Of a DNA stretch of 64,000 nt, positions 11,275-22,380 are shown piece by piece (position 1 is the first letter of the stretch; each line of letters starts with the position of its first letter). This DNA is from Apostichopus japonicus (taxonomy: Eukaryota > Echinodermata > Holothuroidea > Aspidochirotida > Stichopodidae), in NCBI RefSeq assembly GCF_037975245.1, contig NC_092576.1, forward strand, positions 200,501 to 264,500. Direction: 5' to 3'. The notes beneath the pieces are model-generated. The model made no database searches and was not told the origin of the DNA. It saw only the letters and a list, made by a program, of their open reading frames with translations. The position numbers were made by a program, and so were the translations under genes.

Positions 11275-14200
11275 TGTACGGTGGTTAGGTGGGTAGGTAA
11301 AACAAATACGATTCATTCACTGACCCCCTATGCCAGGAATTGATTTTGATTATCTTTAATCCTATTATATTTAAAAAGTTTACATATAAATTTATTAAAT
11401 AATCCCCCCCCCAAAAAAAAAATAATAATCATAATTAAATCAAAATAACGCTGGTAAGGTGGAATTGGCTTTTCGCCAAATATAAACAGGAACTAAAATA
11501 GTAGATTTGGTCCAAATTATACACTGACTGTGGAACAACAAAACACGTCCATCTATAAAATAAAGATAATTTCGATGTCGATGTGTAGTTTGTCCTTGGC
11601 ACGATACGTTATAATACAATGTAATTATTATCTAAATAAATTAAACTGAACAAATGCTACGATTTTTTATTTTATTTTCATTTTATTTTATTAAAGCAAG
11701 AGGCTGTCAAGATGGGAGCAAGTTAGGAGGTATAGCTATTTTTTCCCCTGCTCTGTGCAGAAGATAAACTAGACTGCACGGGATTCAATACTTAAACCAA
11801 AAGATGGACAATAAAATTGCCACACAAATGCAAACATGTATAGCAGTTTTTATTGTTACAGTGGTGTGTTTTGCGCGCGCGTGTGTGCGGATACATGTAT
11901 GTGTGTGTACAGGACAATATAATTTCTTTTTCTTTATGGGAAGCAAATTTCATCAACCTCAAAATTGCTATAACAAATCTGAACCGTTAATTTATTCCCT
12001 GCTTAAATCTCGCATTTGTTATCTCCTTTTCAGGGCAGCCAAGCTCATCCGCGCGAGAATCTCGCGGAACAATACAGGGCATCGTGCGTTAAGCGAGAGC
12101 TCCCAAAACGTTTATCTGGGAGTCTGGCTAGCTAGCACCTGTGCATTGTCTGCTAAGCCCCCAATCAATGTTGGGAGTGCTCGTGAGGGTTCAACCATCA
12201 AATGATAGGAAATATTTTGGATAATACTATTTTAACATAAAATACACCAAAAACTACTATTGGTAGTATGTATTCCAAAATAAGCTATTTGGGGACCTAA
12301 TTTGCATATTTGCATACAAAATTAGCCCAAAATTAGTAAAGTTTAATCAGATATGAAATCAACAATTGTTACCCTTCCCACTGGTTCATATACAAATTGT
12401 TCCTCAGAACCAATGTAAATTGAGTCCAAGGAAACTCACTTTCTGCTGAAATAAACTAGGTCACACTGCAAGGCTGAAGAGTTAACCATTTTGAAAAATT
12501 CTTTGATATATTATCACTGTGAATCAAAACTTATGAAATTCAACTCAATAAATGATGTGCAATCTTGACATATACCCGGCGGTATTAAAGAATAAGGAAT
12601 GCTTTCTTTCGAAATCAATCCATATCATTTAATCTGCATATTTTACATGTTATTATTTAGATCTGAATGTTCTCCCCTGGTAGACAACTGCATGGTTTTT
12701 TGAAAGAATTTTAACGGGGAGGGGAGAAAGTATAAAAACAAAATTGATCGGAGTATCGTAGATGTATGACGGGAAGGTACCGACAAAGGGGACGAATGTT
12801 TTGGTAGGGACGACCCAGGAGGCAGCAGTTTCAGATATTTGTTGATCCTCCCTACGGATTTTATTTCCAGCACAAATTTAAACAAGCCAGATAGAGGAAT
12901 TACTATTAAATGATTTGTAACGTAGGTATCACTGAGATGTGTTATGAGTAATATGAGCCAACTGGTGGAAGTTGAAGAACTTGCTGATGGCCCTATAATT
13001 AAGTTTAAGTTCTTAGAAATTTGCAAGCACAAAACTTGCAGTTGAAAAAAAAAGAGGAAGGTAGGATTGGGGTAGTTCAGTACCCGTGGCTCTAGTATAA
13101 ATTATAACCCAAAGTGTGTGTGAATATGTGGTTGGGGAGAGGGTATTCAAAATTTTACCCGACTGACTTAGGAAGGGCCTGAAGCCTTTGGAAGGAACAG
13201 AGATGAATGAAGGGTTTTTTTTCTATGTATATATATAAAGGAGGGGTGCTACCCTGGGCTTATTGGAGCCAAATCTCATGTAGGGGATATGGTTGCGAAA
13301 GTTTGTTTTATTTTCTGAGGTAACAGCTAGGCGACATGGGAGGGGGAGGGGTGCATGTGAGGAGCAAAAAAAAAACCCAAATTGGTGGAAAATAAAGCAC
13401 CCCATGCACCCCATTGCACGTGGCTACTTCTACAAAATTTTCCAATTCCACTAACAGACAGGTTCATTAATATGAACAATCTGGAAACCAGATGTAGGTG
13501 TCAAGGTTTCTGGTTTTTCAAAGTATAGTCCAGTCCAGTAAAGTAGGCCCATAGGTCCATAGGTCTTGCACAAACGTTTTACATATCTTGCCGCCCATCT
13601 ATACATTCACAATGGGAGACCGTTTTCATGGCCCTCAAGGACATATCTACAATGTATTACACTCTGTGGATGAGAGGGGCCATTCCGTGCCAAATCACAG
13701 ATGGCTGATGCTGCTGGACCCTCTCCAAATATTACCACCTTTATTGCATTAAAATTTCAGTTGCATTGCTTCAAAATTGGCCGGATAATCATATTTTAAA
13801 ATTCCGCAATTTGTCGCCACCGTGGCATTTTCTTGATTTTTTGAGGTCTGATTTCTCAGCAATTGAACATCATTCTGCCTATAGACTCTATAGTAACAAA
13901 TTATAAATAAAAAAGAAATTAGAACATAATTGTCTTGTGGAGTTAGGTAAACTCAAAAAGGCTAAAATATGCAAGTTTGGTATTTGTGTATACTATTTAT
14001 AGTGATAAATTCCTCCTTATCCATTGCTTCAGTGTACATGATTGGTTTTTATAGGTTATATGTCCAGTTTAAACAATACAAAATACTGATTACAATGCTC
14101 TCCCGTGGTATCTGAAACTGAAAGTTGTGCAGCTGTAGTCTAAAGTTGCTATTTGACTCTGTACATATATATTGATTGACATTCATTTTTAGTGAAGTCT

Positions 14201-14930
14201 TTGAATTTAAGCGTATTAAACAAAAAGCAGTCAGTACATTTCAAATATAAATATTTATTTATAATAACTCAAACGCGTCACGTTGAAAAAATCTGATTAT
14301 TTTTCTAGAACTTAGAAGAGATTTGGTAGTGTTTTTAGTACAGCCCTGATTGTAACACAAAATTCAGGGGTATTTTGTCTTATTTGTAAATGATAAATCC
14401 GCAATAGTTGAAATTTTTAGCCCAAAACAAAAGCAAATTGTTATTGCCTGTTTTGCTATGGCAAGTGTCTTTGAGCTTGAGTATTGTACTTAAGGGTCAA
14501 TCAAGTCAATACTGTGCAGATTTCAATGTTATAGACGCCTATTCACGAAATAATGTTAAAATCAAGCCCAATACAGTAGTAAGCTAAACATACACTACAG
14601 TATGTAATTTAGCCTGGGCCAAGACCTAGGCTAGTTTATATCATGTCTCTTTATCTCACATGATTCATCATCTTACGACTATAATCTAACGTAGGTAAAA
14701 TCTAACTGAGCAGGCCTAGGCCAGGCTATAGTCTAAATTTACGACAATACAGTAACGTAGCCTTGTACTGTACATATTACATATTATTCAACGTGGCTCT
14801 GCATTAACATAGAAAAGGCTACCCTAGCTGTTAATGCCTTATTGTAGACTTTAGCTACCGTTTGCAGCACAGTACACTCCTAAACTAACGTTGAACTTCA
14901 ACGACCAATTGGGCCTAGCGTTAAGTTTGG
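11275..14930. other. Non-coding stretch 3' of the orphan minus-strand exon
   Basis: If the exon at 15100-14940 belonged to a gene like the one at 52-61 kb, its second and third exons should lie below 14940. No frame with sialyl motif L or S was found on the minus strand here or further left. The longest minus frame (13032-12643) is Ser/Leu-rich and unrecognised. Confidence 0.4.
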
Positions 14931-14939
14931 ATGACTTAC

Positions 14940-15100
14940 CGGTCACAAATTTTCTCGCATAATTTCTCAACATCGTAGGCTACGGGAATTTGCACATCTT
15001 TTATGTACTTTCCACTTGATCTTGTCTCCAAGTAAGCTAGTGATATAAAGACAAGTGCTATAAAGCAAAGCGTAATGAACACCCTTACAAACTTAGACAT
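14940..15100 (-). CDS. Orphan first exon of an ST8Sia-type sialyltransferase
   Basis: ATG at 15100-15098 opens a 53-codon exon that ends two bases into an Arg codon at 14940, followed by a GTAAGT donor (14939 down). Residues 1-5 are MSKFV with a basic residue, then a hydrophobic segment (about 6-23, RVFITLCFIALVFISLAY) that would act as a type II Golgi signal anchor, then a short stem. The last residues, YDVEKLCEKICDR, match the exon-1 ends of the paralogues at 61 kb (FDVRKMCDNICDR) and 20.8 kb (FDVRKMCDKICDR), and all three introns are phase 2. It was too short for a standard open-frame listing. Without exons 2 and 3 it cannot make an enzyme. The rest may lie left of the window, or it may be a relic. 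Confidence 0.65.
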
Positions 15101-16144
15101 TCTATAGCAACGTAATTCATTCCAAAATCGTGTAGACTACGGTATCACGCTCGCTAGCTAAAGCCAGATAGTGCGATAGAGTTGTTACTAAGTTCGAGCT
15201 CGCTGCACATGACATACACAATGATGCGTGAATCTTCTACTATACTGCAACGATGACCACACTGGAGTTATGTATTATACATATTAGTGTTATTTCCATA
15301 GAGCTAGCTGGATACATACTGCAAACAACTGTAAATGTAACTGTAAATTTTCTTTGTGTAAATTAGATGGCGCTCGTCATTTTATTTAATTTTGTGAGCA
15401 ATCTGTGAGCAATTGTCACGTCGCGGAAATTTACCTTGTGTACTAAAATTGTACCTAGGCTACAAGGCCTTCGTTCAAGTTGATCATTCTGTAGAACTTA
15501 TACATTTATTTACGCTAGTAAATTATCATTCGGCTGGGGTAGGGCTAGAGAGATCCATACTCACAAGTTTTTCTTTCATTCATATTTCTTTCAAGGAGAG
15601 GCCCTTGCACTAGCAAAAACTAAAAAAAAAAAAAAATTAGTACAATTAGCATTGTCGTAGTTAAGGCTTCATGATACTGAGGGGGTTAGAATGGTCGTTA
15701 GGACGTAAGTATGGTGTATTCATTTAGTGTGCTAGTATATTTTGATCGCCTGGCAAGATACGTTAAGATGGGTTGCGGAGTATACGCATTGTTTGTTTCA
15801 GAATGTTTGATCTAGAGTTGGCGCGAATGATTAACAGGTAAGTGATTTTTTTTATTGATTTAAGTTTGATTATATTGTTCACATATATCTTTGATTTTTC
15901 AGATTTCGAACAACACTTAATATTTGTGTGATCATATTACAGCAATGACGTTTGAGATCCATAGCCACAACCAAGTGAGGGCGCATTTCGTCAGTTGTCG
16001 CCTTACATTCGAAATATCTGACATTTGGAACACCAAGACCTAGAGTCCTATACCAAGCTGTTCCTAGTGTTAACTTAAACATACCTTAGTATTAAGCTTA
16101 AAGGGAAGGAATCCCAAACCATCATAATGAACTTATATAACGGA
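15101..16144. other. Intergenic stretch between head-to-head exons (left part)
   Basis: This should hold the promoter of the minus-strand exon, but no clear TATA or CRE element was identified. No other gene was seen. Confidence 0.35.
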
Positions 16145-16638
16145 CAGGGGCGTAGCGAAGGTTTTTTTGTTGGGGGGTGTAGAGAATTTGATTTGCCGAC
16201 GGATCTGAAAGTGGTGATTGAAATGGGGGAGGGGTCTAAGGGGAGGGGGTGTCCCCCTCCCCTTTGGCAATTTTTTAGTTTTGAAACGTCCTTAGATGCA
16301 ATCTGGTGCATATTTTAAGTCCAATTTGATTTGCCGACGGATCTGGAAGTGGTGACTGAAATGGGGGAGGGGTCTAAGGGTAGGGGGTCTCCCCTCCCCT
16401 TTGGAAAATATAGTTTGAACGTCCTTAGATGCAATCTGGTGCATATTTTAAGTCAAATTTGGCACGGAAGAAGCTCCCGTTCTCCTTTTTCTATTCAGCT
16501 TTCCTTCTTTCTTCCCCTTCCGCTCTCTTCACCTTTTCTCCTTTTGCCGACAGACCCAAAATTTGCCGACAGCGACCAAATTATTGGGGGGGGGGGGTGT
16601 GACACCCCCCCACACCCCCCCCACTCGCTACGCCCCTG
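16145..16638. mobile_element. TIR element with internal tandem duplication
   Basis: The ends are CAGGGGCGTAGCGA (16145) and TCGCTACGCCCCTG (to 16638), exact complements. Inside, a unit of about 135 bp is repeated in tandem (about 16186-16321 and 16322-16453): GATTTGCCGACGGATCTG, a C-rich run, then CCTTAGATGCAATCTGGTGC. The same inner unit recurs at about 35385-35475. The 8 bases flanking each end do not match (ATAACGGA, CACAGAGT), so either the target duplication has decayed or the two ends come from different insertions. Confidence 0.55.
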
Positions 16639-16715
16639 CACAGAGTGCTCACCAGATTAATTTAAAAAAAAATCCTAATTAAGACACCTCTCTTATATCA
16701 GCGACTATATTTTCG

Positions 16716-16818
16716 GATACGAACCCCCCCTCCACTCCTTCCTCCCCATCCCCATCCCCCTCCCCACCCCTCCCCACCCCTCCCCCTCCCCTCCCCTCCC
16801 CTTCCCCTCCCCTCCCCT
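16716..16818. repeat. C-rich low-complexity tract
   Basis: The tract runs CCCCTCCCCTCC-like units for about 100 bases. It could form non-B DNA, but nothing else marks it as functional. Confidence 0.6.
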
Positions 16819-17580
16819 CCTAAGTTAAGAATACACATCAACCCCTATGTCAGACAGTAGCAGACCCCGACCGGAATATTCTATATCCGTCACAGACCAA
16901 TATTTAACTTTGCTTTTCGATTCTTATCTTCTAGTGTTGTCATGTTGTCAATGGCGAGCATTGGCTGTTCACATGATTCTCCTGCAGTGATAGTTCTGAT
17001 ATATTCAAATACATATTGGTGCTGTTTGTTTGGTTTGACGTGTATACCTAAACCTTTACTACGGTAATTTGTAGGACTTGGGCCCTTGGATCCACAAAAT
17101 ATCACATTTCAACAAGTGGAACATATTCACTTGTACACTGATATATGATAAACGATATGATCTTTTTTAGTTTATCTACATGTCCCCCCCCCCCCTCCCT
17201 CCGTCATACAACTTGTGATAAACGTGATTAAATTAGCTGGCATCAGGTCATAATTTATTATTTGTAGAATAACCAACTTCAGGTTAAAATAGTTAGGATT
17301 ATGGAAGTTAAATTGATGGAGGTGGGGGTTTGGGGGTGTCATTTCAAAGTTCAGGGGTCAATATTGGCCAATTGATAATTGGTTTGAATTACTTTTCATG
17401 GGGAAATGGCAAATTCAGTTAAATATTTACATCACTGCACCATAGTGAAAATGTACATCTTTTAGGGGATCAAAATCTGACATTTGTACCAAATTCGGTC
17501 CCTCACTATCTACCACTACCTACCAGCTAGTCCTTGAGCAGGACCCTGCTTTCGGTATGAATGTTACACAAACATTCACT

Positions 17581-17680
17581 ATAGGCCTAGGCCTACCTGT
17601 ATACAGTGAAGGTTTTTGACATGTATTGTAACCAGGGTCATGCTTGAGGAATAGTTAGTATATATAGCTAGGCCAGTAGT
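17581..17680 (+). repeat. 100-bp segment, inverted copy at 20373-20472
   Basis: This segment starts ATAGGCCTAGGCCTACC and ends GCTAGGCCAGTAGT. It is the exact reverse complement of 20373-20472 over 100 bases. Confidence 0.85.
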
Positions 17681-18991
17681 GGGCAGACCCAAGCAAGGTC
17701 CCCTAGTTGGGAAATTTTCATTTTAGTTTAATCAGCATATATATATTGGTTTCATATTGTTTGATTTCAGATATTGATAGGAAATCCACGCAACATTTGA
17801 AGGGCTCAATTAAAATAGTTACAATTATATCAGTTGACAAGTGCAGTATTGTTATGCTTGCATTTTAGACAGTCGTTTCACCTGCTTTCTGACATTCACG
17901 GCATATGTTGCCTATGTTACCTTCTTGCTCATTGCTTTTGTGAAATCGGCTATATTGCTGTGAAGTACTGCAAACAAGTCGTGTGACTTCACGTTGAGAA
18001 AACCACTGATGTTGGCTAAACAATGTCGGTCCGTCAGGCAATATATTAGGCGGTTGTTGTCCATGCAGATATTCAAGAGTATGTTCTTTATAAAGCTAGT
18101 AACTCACGTGAACATGTCAATTCGCGAGTAAGAGTAGAAGTAGATCACAGTTACTAGTGTAGAGCATTACACATGTTTGCTTCAATTTGGTCTATAATAA
18201 TCCACAAGTGCATGCTTGTAGGATTCAGCGTTGTGTCCTCGTGTGTCCATCATGTTGTGTCCCTTTTATCTCGTTGAAGCACGAAACACCTGTCAGATTG
18301 ACAAACAACGGCTTTGGAATATATTCCAAGCCATGATGGGGGTTCAGCAGCGTTTGAAGATAGTTTCATTCTCTTTAAGGGATTTATAATCCACAGAAAC
18401 ACATTTCTATGGAGATTTGAGGTTCACCAGAGTGTATAACAGTAAGGCCCCTATACCCACTGGGAGCTGCATCATGTTTGTTAGCCTAGTAGAATTCCAG
18501 CTGTGGGGAATGTAGACTTGAATGAGAAAAAGACAGACTAACTTTGTTTACATTTACTTCATATATGTTTCAACTCTTGAATACAATGGTGCCAAGCCAC
18601 ATTGGACTCGACTCCCACTTTAAATCAACTTGGTATAGATTTGAGACCAAAGTTTGTTCACGGGGCGAAGGCGGGGGGTTAGGGGTGGTAGGTGAAACCT
18701 CCACCTACACCATGTATGTTTACCCCGCCGGTGGAGCTATATATCGGTGTTTGCTCATCATAGTCTTCATAAGGCCTTTTTCCTCCTTAGCCCATAATAT
18801 TTCACATGAAGTGACGTTAGTAAGACACTCAAAGCCACTCTTGTTTATTGCATTAAAACTGGTTATCAGTCTGTTTCGATCCTTTCATTAAAACTTTTTA
18901 ACCTACTTTAATTAGCGAGTTTATTTATGGCTACCTGGTAAGTCGGGTTATCCATGCCTCCCAAGAATACCCATAAGAACACCAAGATTGC

Positions 18992-19510
18992 TTGCAAGGC
19001 ATTGGGGGACACAGGGCTGAGTATGCTACAGCACAAGGTCTCCTCCAACAACCCCGCAGTAGGCTGGTCGATAGTCTGTTAGGCCGCAAAATATGGATCC
19101 CGATAGTCCTCTTAAAATGGTACAATACCAACGCCGTATTCCGTCAGTTTGGTGACGAGGTCAGTGAAACTAGGGGCGATGGCGATAAAGATCCAGCTAA
19201 AAGTATTCTGGCTGATACCATGACACTCATCGGTAACTCTGCTTACGTTAAAGCAGTCACTAACAAAGAGAAAACACATTGATACCATCGTGTGCAATGA
19301 CTTTAGGAGACAGCATGAATGAAGTGGATCTTCATAAACGCGTTGTACAATTAGATCTCCCCATTCAAATTGGCTTCTTCGTTTACCAATACGCAAAGTT
19401 GAGAATTTTACAATTTCATTATGATTTTATGCTAAATTTTATAGACCCAGTAGACATCGAGCACTGTGAGATGGGTACCGATTCCTCCTATTTATGGAGC
19501 ATCGTCGGAT
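18992..19510 (+). pseudogene. Protein-primed family B DNA polymerase fragment (Polinton/Maverick-like), broken
   Basis: Two frames together cover part of the polymerase domain. The first ends with a segment containing LIGNSAY, the motif B region (normally NSAYG; here Val follows Tyr), preceded by FRQFGDEVSE and ADTMTL. A stop after about 19280 and a frame change follow. The second frame has LPIQIGFFVYQYAKLRILQF and then EMGTDSSY, the motif C position, where the usual first Asp of DTDS is Gly. This combination is typical of the protein-primed polymerases of Polinton/Maverick elements, related adintovirus-like elements and linear plasmids. With a stop, a frameshift and a changed catalytic residue it is a dead relic. 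No capsid, integrase or protease gene is visible next to it. Confidence 0.7.
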
Positions 19511-19939
19511 GCGAGAAAAAAATTATGATTTCCCCTCTCCGATACTCTCGAACACAAACAGCACGAAAAAAATCACGCCGGGATATTCAAACTGGAGTGG
19601 CATGGATACGGTGTCGGCTCTTTAAACTGTGAATGCTATTACTGCTTCCCCTAAGATAAAGAAAACGTCATTTGCAAGGAATTAGGCTAACATCACGAAA
19701 GATAAGTTCTTAGAAGGTATTCAAAAGATATGCTCGTTACAGGCAACTAACAGGGTTTTTTAGAATAAGGCGCTGTCGAATGCATAACTATATTCAGGAA
19801 AAGACTGCTTTATCGTATATATAAGTAAAACGGAAAGTGTCGAAGGGTGGCGTTTCCACCATGCCCTTTTGACTTGTATAGCTGTACTGAATATCTGTAA
19901 TGCATATATGTATATCATGTATCCGCACATGTACTTCCA

Positions 19940-20100
19940 CCAGTTGTTGGGATTCGTTGGGATTACACATATCCTAATAATAATAATCCTAGTAGCACAT
20001 GCTACCGATTAATCCGAGTTGTCAGCACAACCCAGTTTTTACTGTGGTACAAAGTTTTAAGATTTACAGCAGTTACTGTAATATCTGTGTGAGTCGGCTG
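19940..20100 (+). repeat. Dispersed repeat, related copy at 55080-55240
   Basis: Blocks such as GGATTACACATATCCT(A)A, AGCACATGCTACCGATT and CAGTTTTTACTGTGGTACAAA occur in the same order at 55110-55200. One copy is upstream of the orphan exon at 20797; the other is in intron 2 of the intact gene. Confidence 0.6.
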
Positions 20101-20330
20101 GTACTTTCATGATCTTACTTGATGTAACATTATTGTCAAAATACACTTCATCAAAGTCACTGATATGTGTTTTGTTATTAATTCTTGTCATTCAGTCTGT
20201 GCAGCATTCCGCGAATAAGTACAATCAATAGCAATGTATCCGTGCCGTTATTGTCATTCATCAAGAGCCCCCTCTTCCAGACTAGGACGTGTAACAATAA
20301 ATAGTCTACACCCAAACAAAATACCGATTT

Positions 20331-20510
20331 AATGAACATCGGCTGTACTCACTCCCCCAGTACCTTAATTAAACTACTGGCCTAGCTATATATACTAACT
20401 ATTCCTCAAGCATGACCCTGGTTACAATACATGTCAAAAACCTTCACTGTATACAGGTAGGCCTAGGCCTATAATGAACATCGGCTGTACTCACTCCCCC
20501 AGTACCTTAA
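20331..20510. repeat. 38-bp direct repeats flanking an inverted 100-bp copy
   Basis: A 38-bp sequence (starts AATGAACATCGGCTGTACTC, ends CAGTACCTTAA) is present identically at 20331-20368 and 20473-20510. Between them lie 104 bp, of which 20373-20472 is the exact reverse complement of 17581-17680. Confidence 0.8.
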
Positions 20511-20579
20511 GGTCTCAGATTGTTACTAGAAATAAGTATGTCAATGTCAAAACACAAAAGAATGACCTTGAACTCACCA

Positions 20580-20631
20580 TGACGTCATCCTTAAAGCAAT
20601 AGGATGTTTGGTAGTTTTCATCTTATAAATA
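20580..20631 (+). promoter_or_regulatory. Candidate promoter: CRE palindrome plus TATA box
   Basis: A perfect CRE octamer TGACGTCA (20580-20587) is followed 36 bases later by TATAAATA (20624-20631), about 165 bases before the ATG of the orphan exon at 20797. The spacing is that of a CREB/ATF-responsive core promoter. This is inferred from motifs only; no transcript evidence is available. Confidence 0.45.
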
Positions 20632-20654
20632 CCTTTTCATTGACCTCTACGCTG

Positions 20655-20700
20655 GCATACGGATACTTATTTGCAATCATAGCAATGGGTATCCGTATGC
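20655..20700. other. Perfect 12-bp hairpin in the presumed 5' UTR
   Basis: The arms GCATACGGATAC (20655-20666) and GTATCCGTATGC (20689-20700) are exact complements. The loop contains a second short stem, TTGC...GCAA. It lies between the TATA box and the ATG at 20797, so it would be in the 5' leader if that promoter is used. Confidence 0.6.
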
Positions 20701-20796
20701 TTATACCATTATTGGCATTCGCCTGACTCAGTGTACCGTTATGTATTTCCAGAGTATGGAATGTGTAAATTAATAACAGTCAGTATATTATTCAAC

Positions 20797-21005
20797 ATGG
20801 ACAGACTTTCGAAACTACATTTCGGTCTTTTGACATGTTTTTTGGTAAGTGCTGTTTTCATTTTTGTCACACAAGAATGTAAGAAAACCACGGCAATGAT
20901 CGAAACGGCTGAAGAAAGCGGTAATGAACTCCGAGTTTCGAAAAAACAAGAAAGGAAACAACGTGAATTTGATGTACGAAAGATGTGCGATAAGATATGC
21001 GATAG
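20797..21005 (+). CDS. Orphan first exon of an ST8Sia-type sialyltransferase
   Basis: ATG at 20797 opens 69 codons plus two bases, ending at 21005 with a GTAAGT donor (phase 2). Residues 1-7 are polar/basic (MDRLSKL), about 8-25 are hydrophobic (HFGLLTCFLVSAVFIFVT) and would be a type II signal anchor, and about 26-58 form a charged, probably helical stem. The end, FDVRKMCDKICDR, differs from the intact gene's exon 1 by one residue in 13. An in-frame upstream ATG at 20761 exists, but the start chosen gives the family-like anchor. No exon with sialyl motif L was found on the plus strand in the remaining 43 kb, so this copy looks like an orphan exon or the start of a gene with an extremely long intron. 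Confidence 0.65.
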
Positions 21006-22380
21006 GTAAGTTAAAATCTGTTTTAATGTTTTCTTTACACACACAAGAACATACGAATTCAGATTTATTTGCACCAATTTCTACCCTGTTGAAGGGTATA
21101 TGACGCCATACATTGAAGCATTGATACATTGAAATGGATCAGCAATTAGCCACAATCAACAAAATCTCATGAAGACAGATGTAACAACATTGTTTCGTAT
21201 TGAGGGAGGGAAGAATGGATAGGAATGTTAAATCATCCATGTAAGCCTCACATGGATGACTTGGCATCTCTATTTTTCATTGAAGTTTGGTAAATGTAGG
21301 CTGCTTAGATGCAAATTGGTCCTACTTTTGGAAACAATGGTGACAAATTTTCTTCTACCATAGTTGTATCTTATGTACATGGTAATCATGTTTGTACTGT
21401 ACGCTAGGATTTGTTTTTGCAATGTTCTATAATGCCAGTAGGTTATGCCACTTCCCTCTCCGCCATCCACAGAAGCTAACCGTGTTTTCGCCCTTGCTTA
21501 TGCACATATAATTGTCGTTGAAATTGTGACAACGTTGAGGTCTACATGGATTGTAGGTTTGGCCTATTTGTATGTCTGTACTACATGACGTATCGATAAT
21601 TAAGTGGGTTTACACCAAAAGTCAGCCTACCTTGCAACATTCTACACAGAGACGATGAAATCACCCAGTAGATTTAACGGTAGTGTGTATTGATTTATGG
21701 CCTTATGGTTATTATTTCTGTTACTGTTAGTGTTATATAAGTATGTGGTTTCTTAATACAAGAAATGGTAATTCCATTGCTTCTTATGTGTTATACCTCT
21801 AATAGTCTATCATCCACTTATTACCAAAAGTCATCTCTTTTCTATAAATGGCAATTCAAGAGTGATCTTGAGACATTTCTAAAAATTCATCTTTTTGTGT
21901 CATTTTTCATTAAACACCAGCCTTGTTACACTCCATGACACTAGTCAGAACAGACCTGCTCTGTCATTAAGTTAAAAAAGCATTTTAAATATACAAATAT
22001 GACGTATTATTAGTCATGTATGTTAGCAGAACGTTTACGAAGAAAGACAACAACTATGTCAAATAATAATTGTTTTGCGTCTTGTAGAGAATGAGGATCC
22101 TATATCTATACATTTGCTGTTTTTTTTGTGGAGTTTAACTTGTTACATTTTAATGCATGGAACTCGCTTTGGCAAATCAGCCCCGCAGCAAGGACAATAG
22201 TTAAGCCAAGTAAATCTGATTACATGATGTGAATCCGAGCTATGCATCAATCCAACTCATATTTAAACCTGTTTTCATCTTCATTCAACCACTGTAGTCT
22301 TGATCTATGAATGTGGCAGTGAAGTGTCTATTTCATGAAACGGCTTAGTACAATTAATACCAAGTTGTGCCATGTTCAGG
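21006..22380. other. Non-coding stretch after the plus-strand orphan exon
   Basis: No exon with acceptor and sialyltransferase motifs was found. Frames here are short and unrecognised. Confidence 0.35.

Noticed and set aside
12643-13032. 129-codon minus frame as a downstream exon of the 15.1-kb orphan exon
   Set aside because: It lacks CxxVGN, motif S, HYY and Hx4E elements and has a Ser/Leu-rich low-complexity make-up.
16145-16638. Calling a target duplication for this TIR element
   Set aside because: The 8 bases on each side do not match, so only the terminal repeats are claimed.
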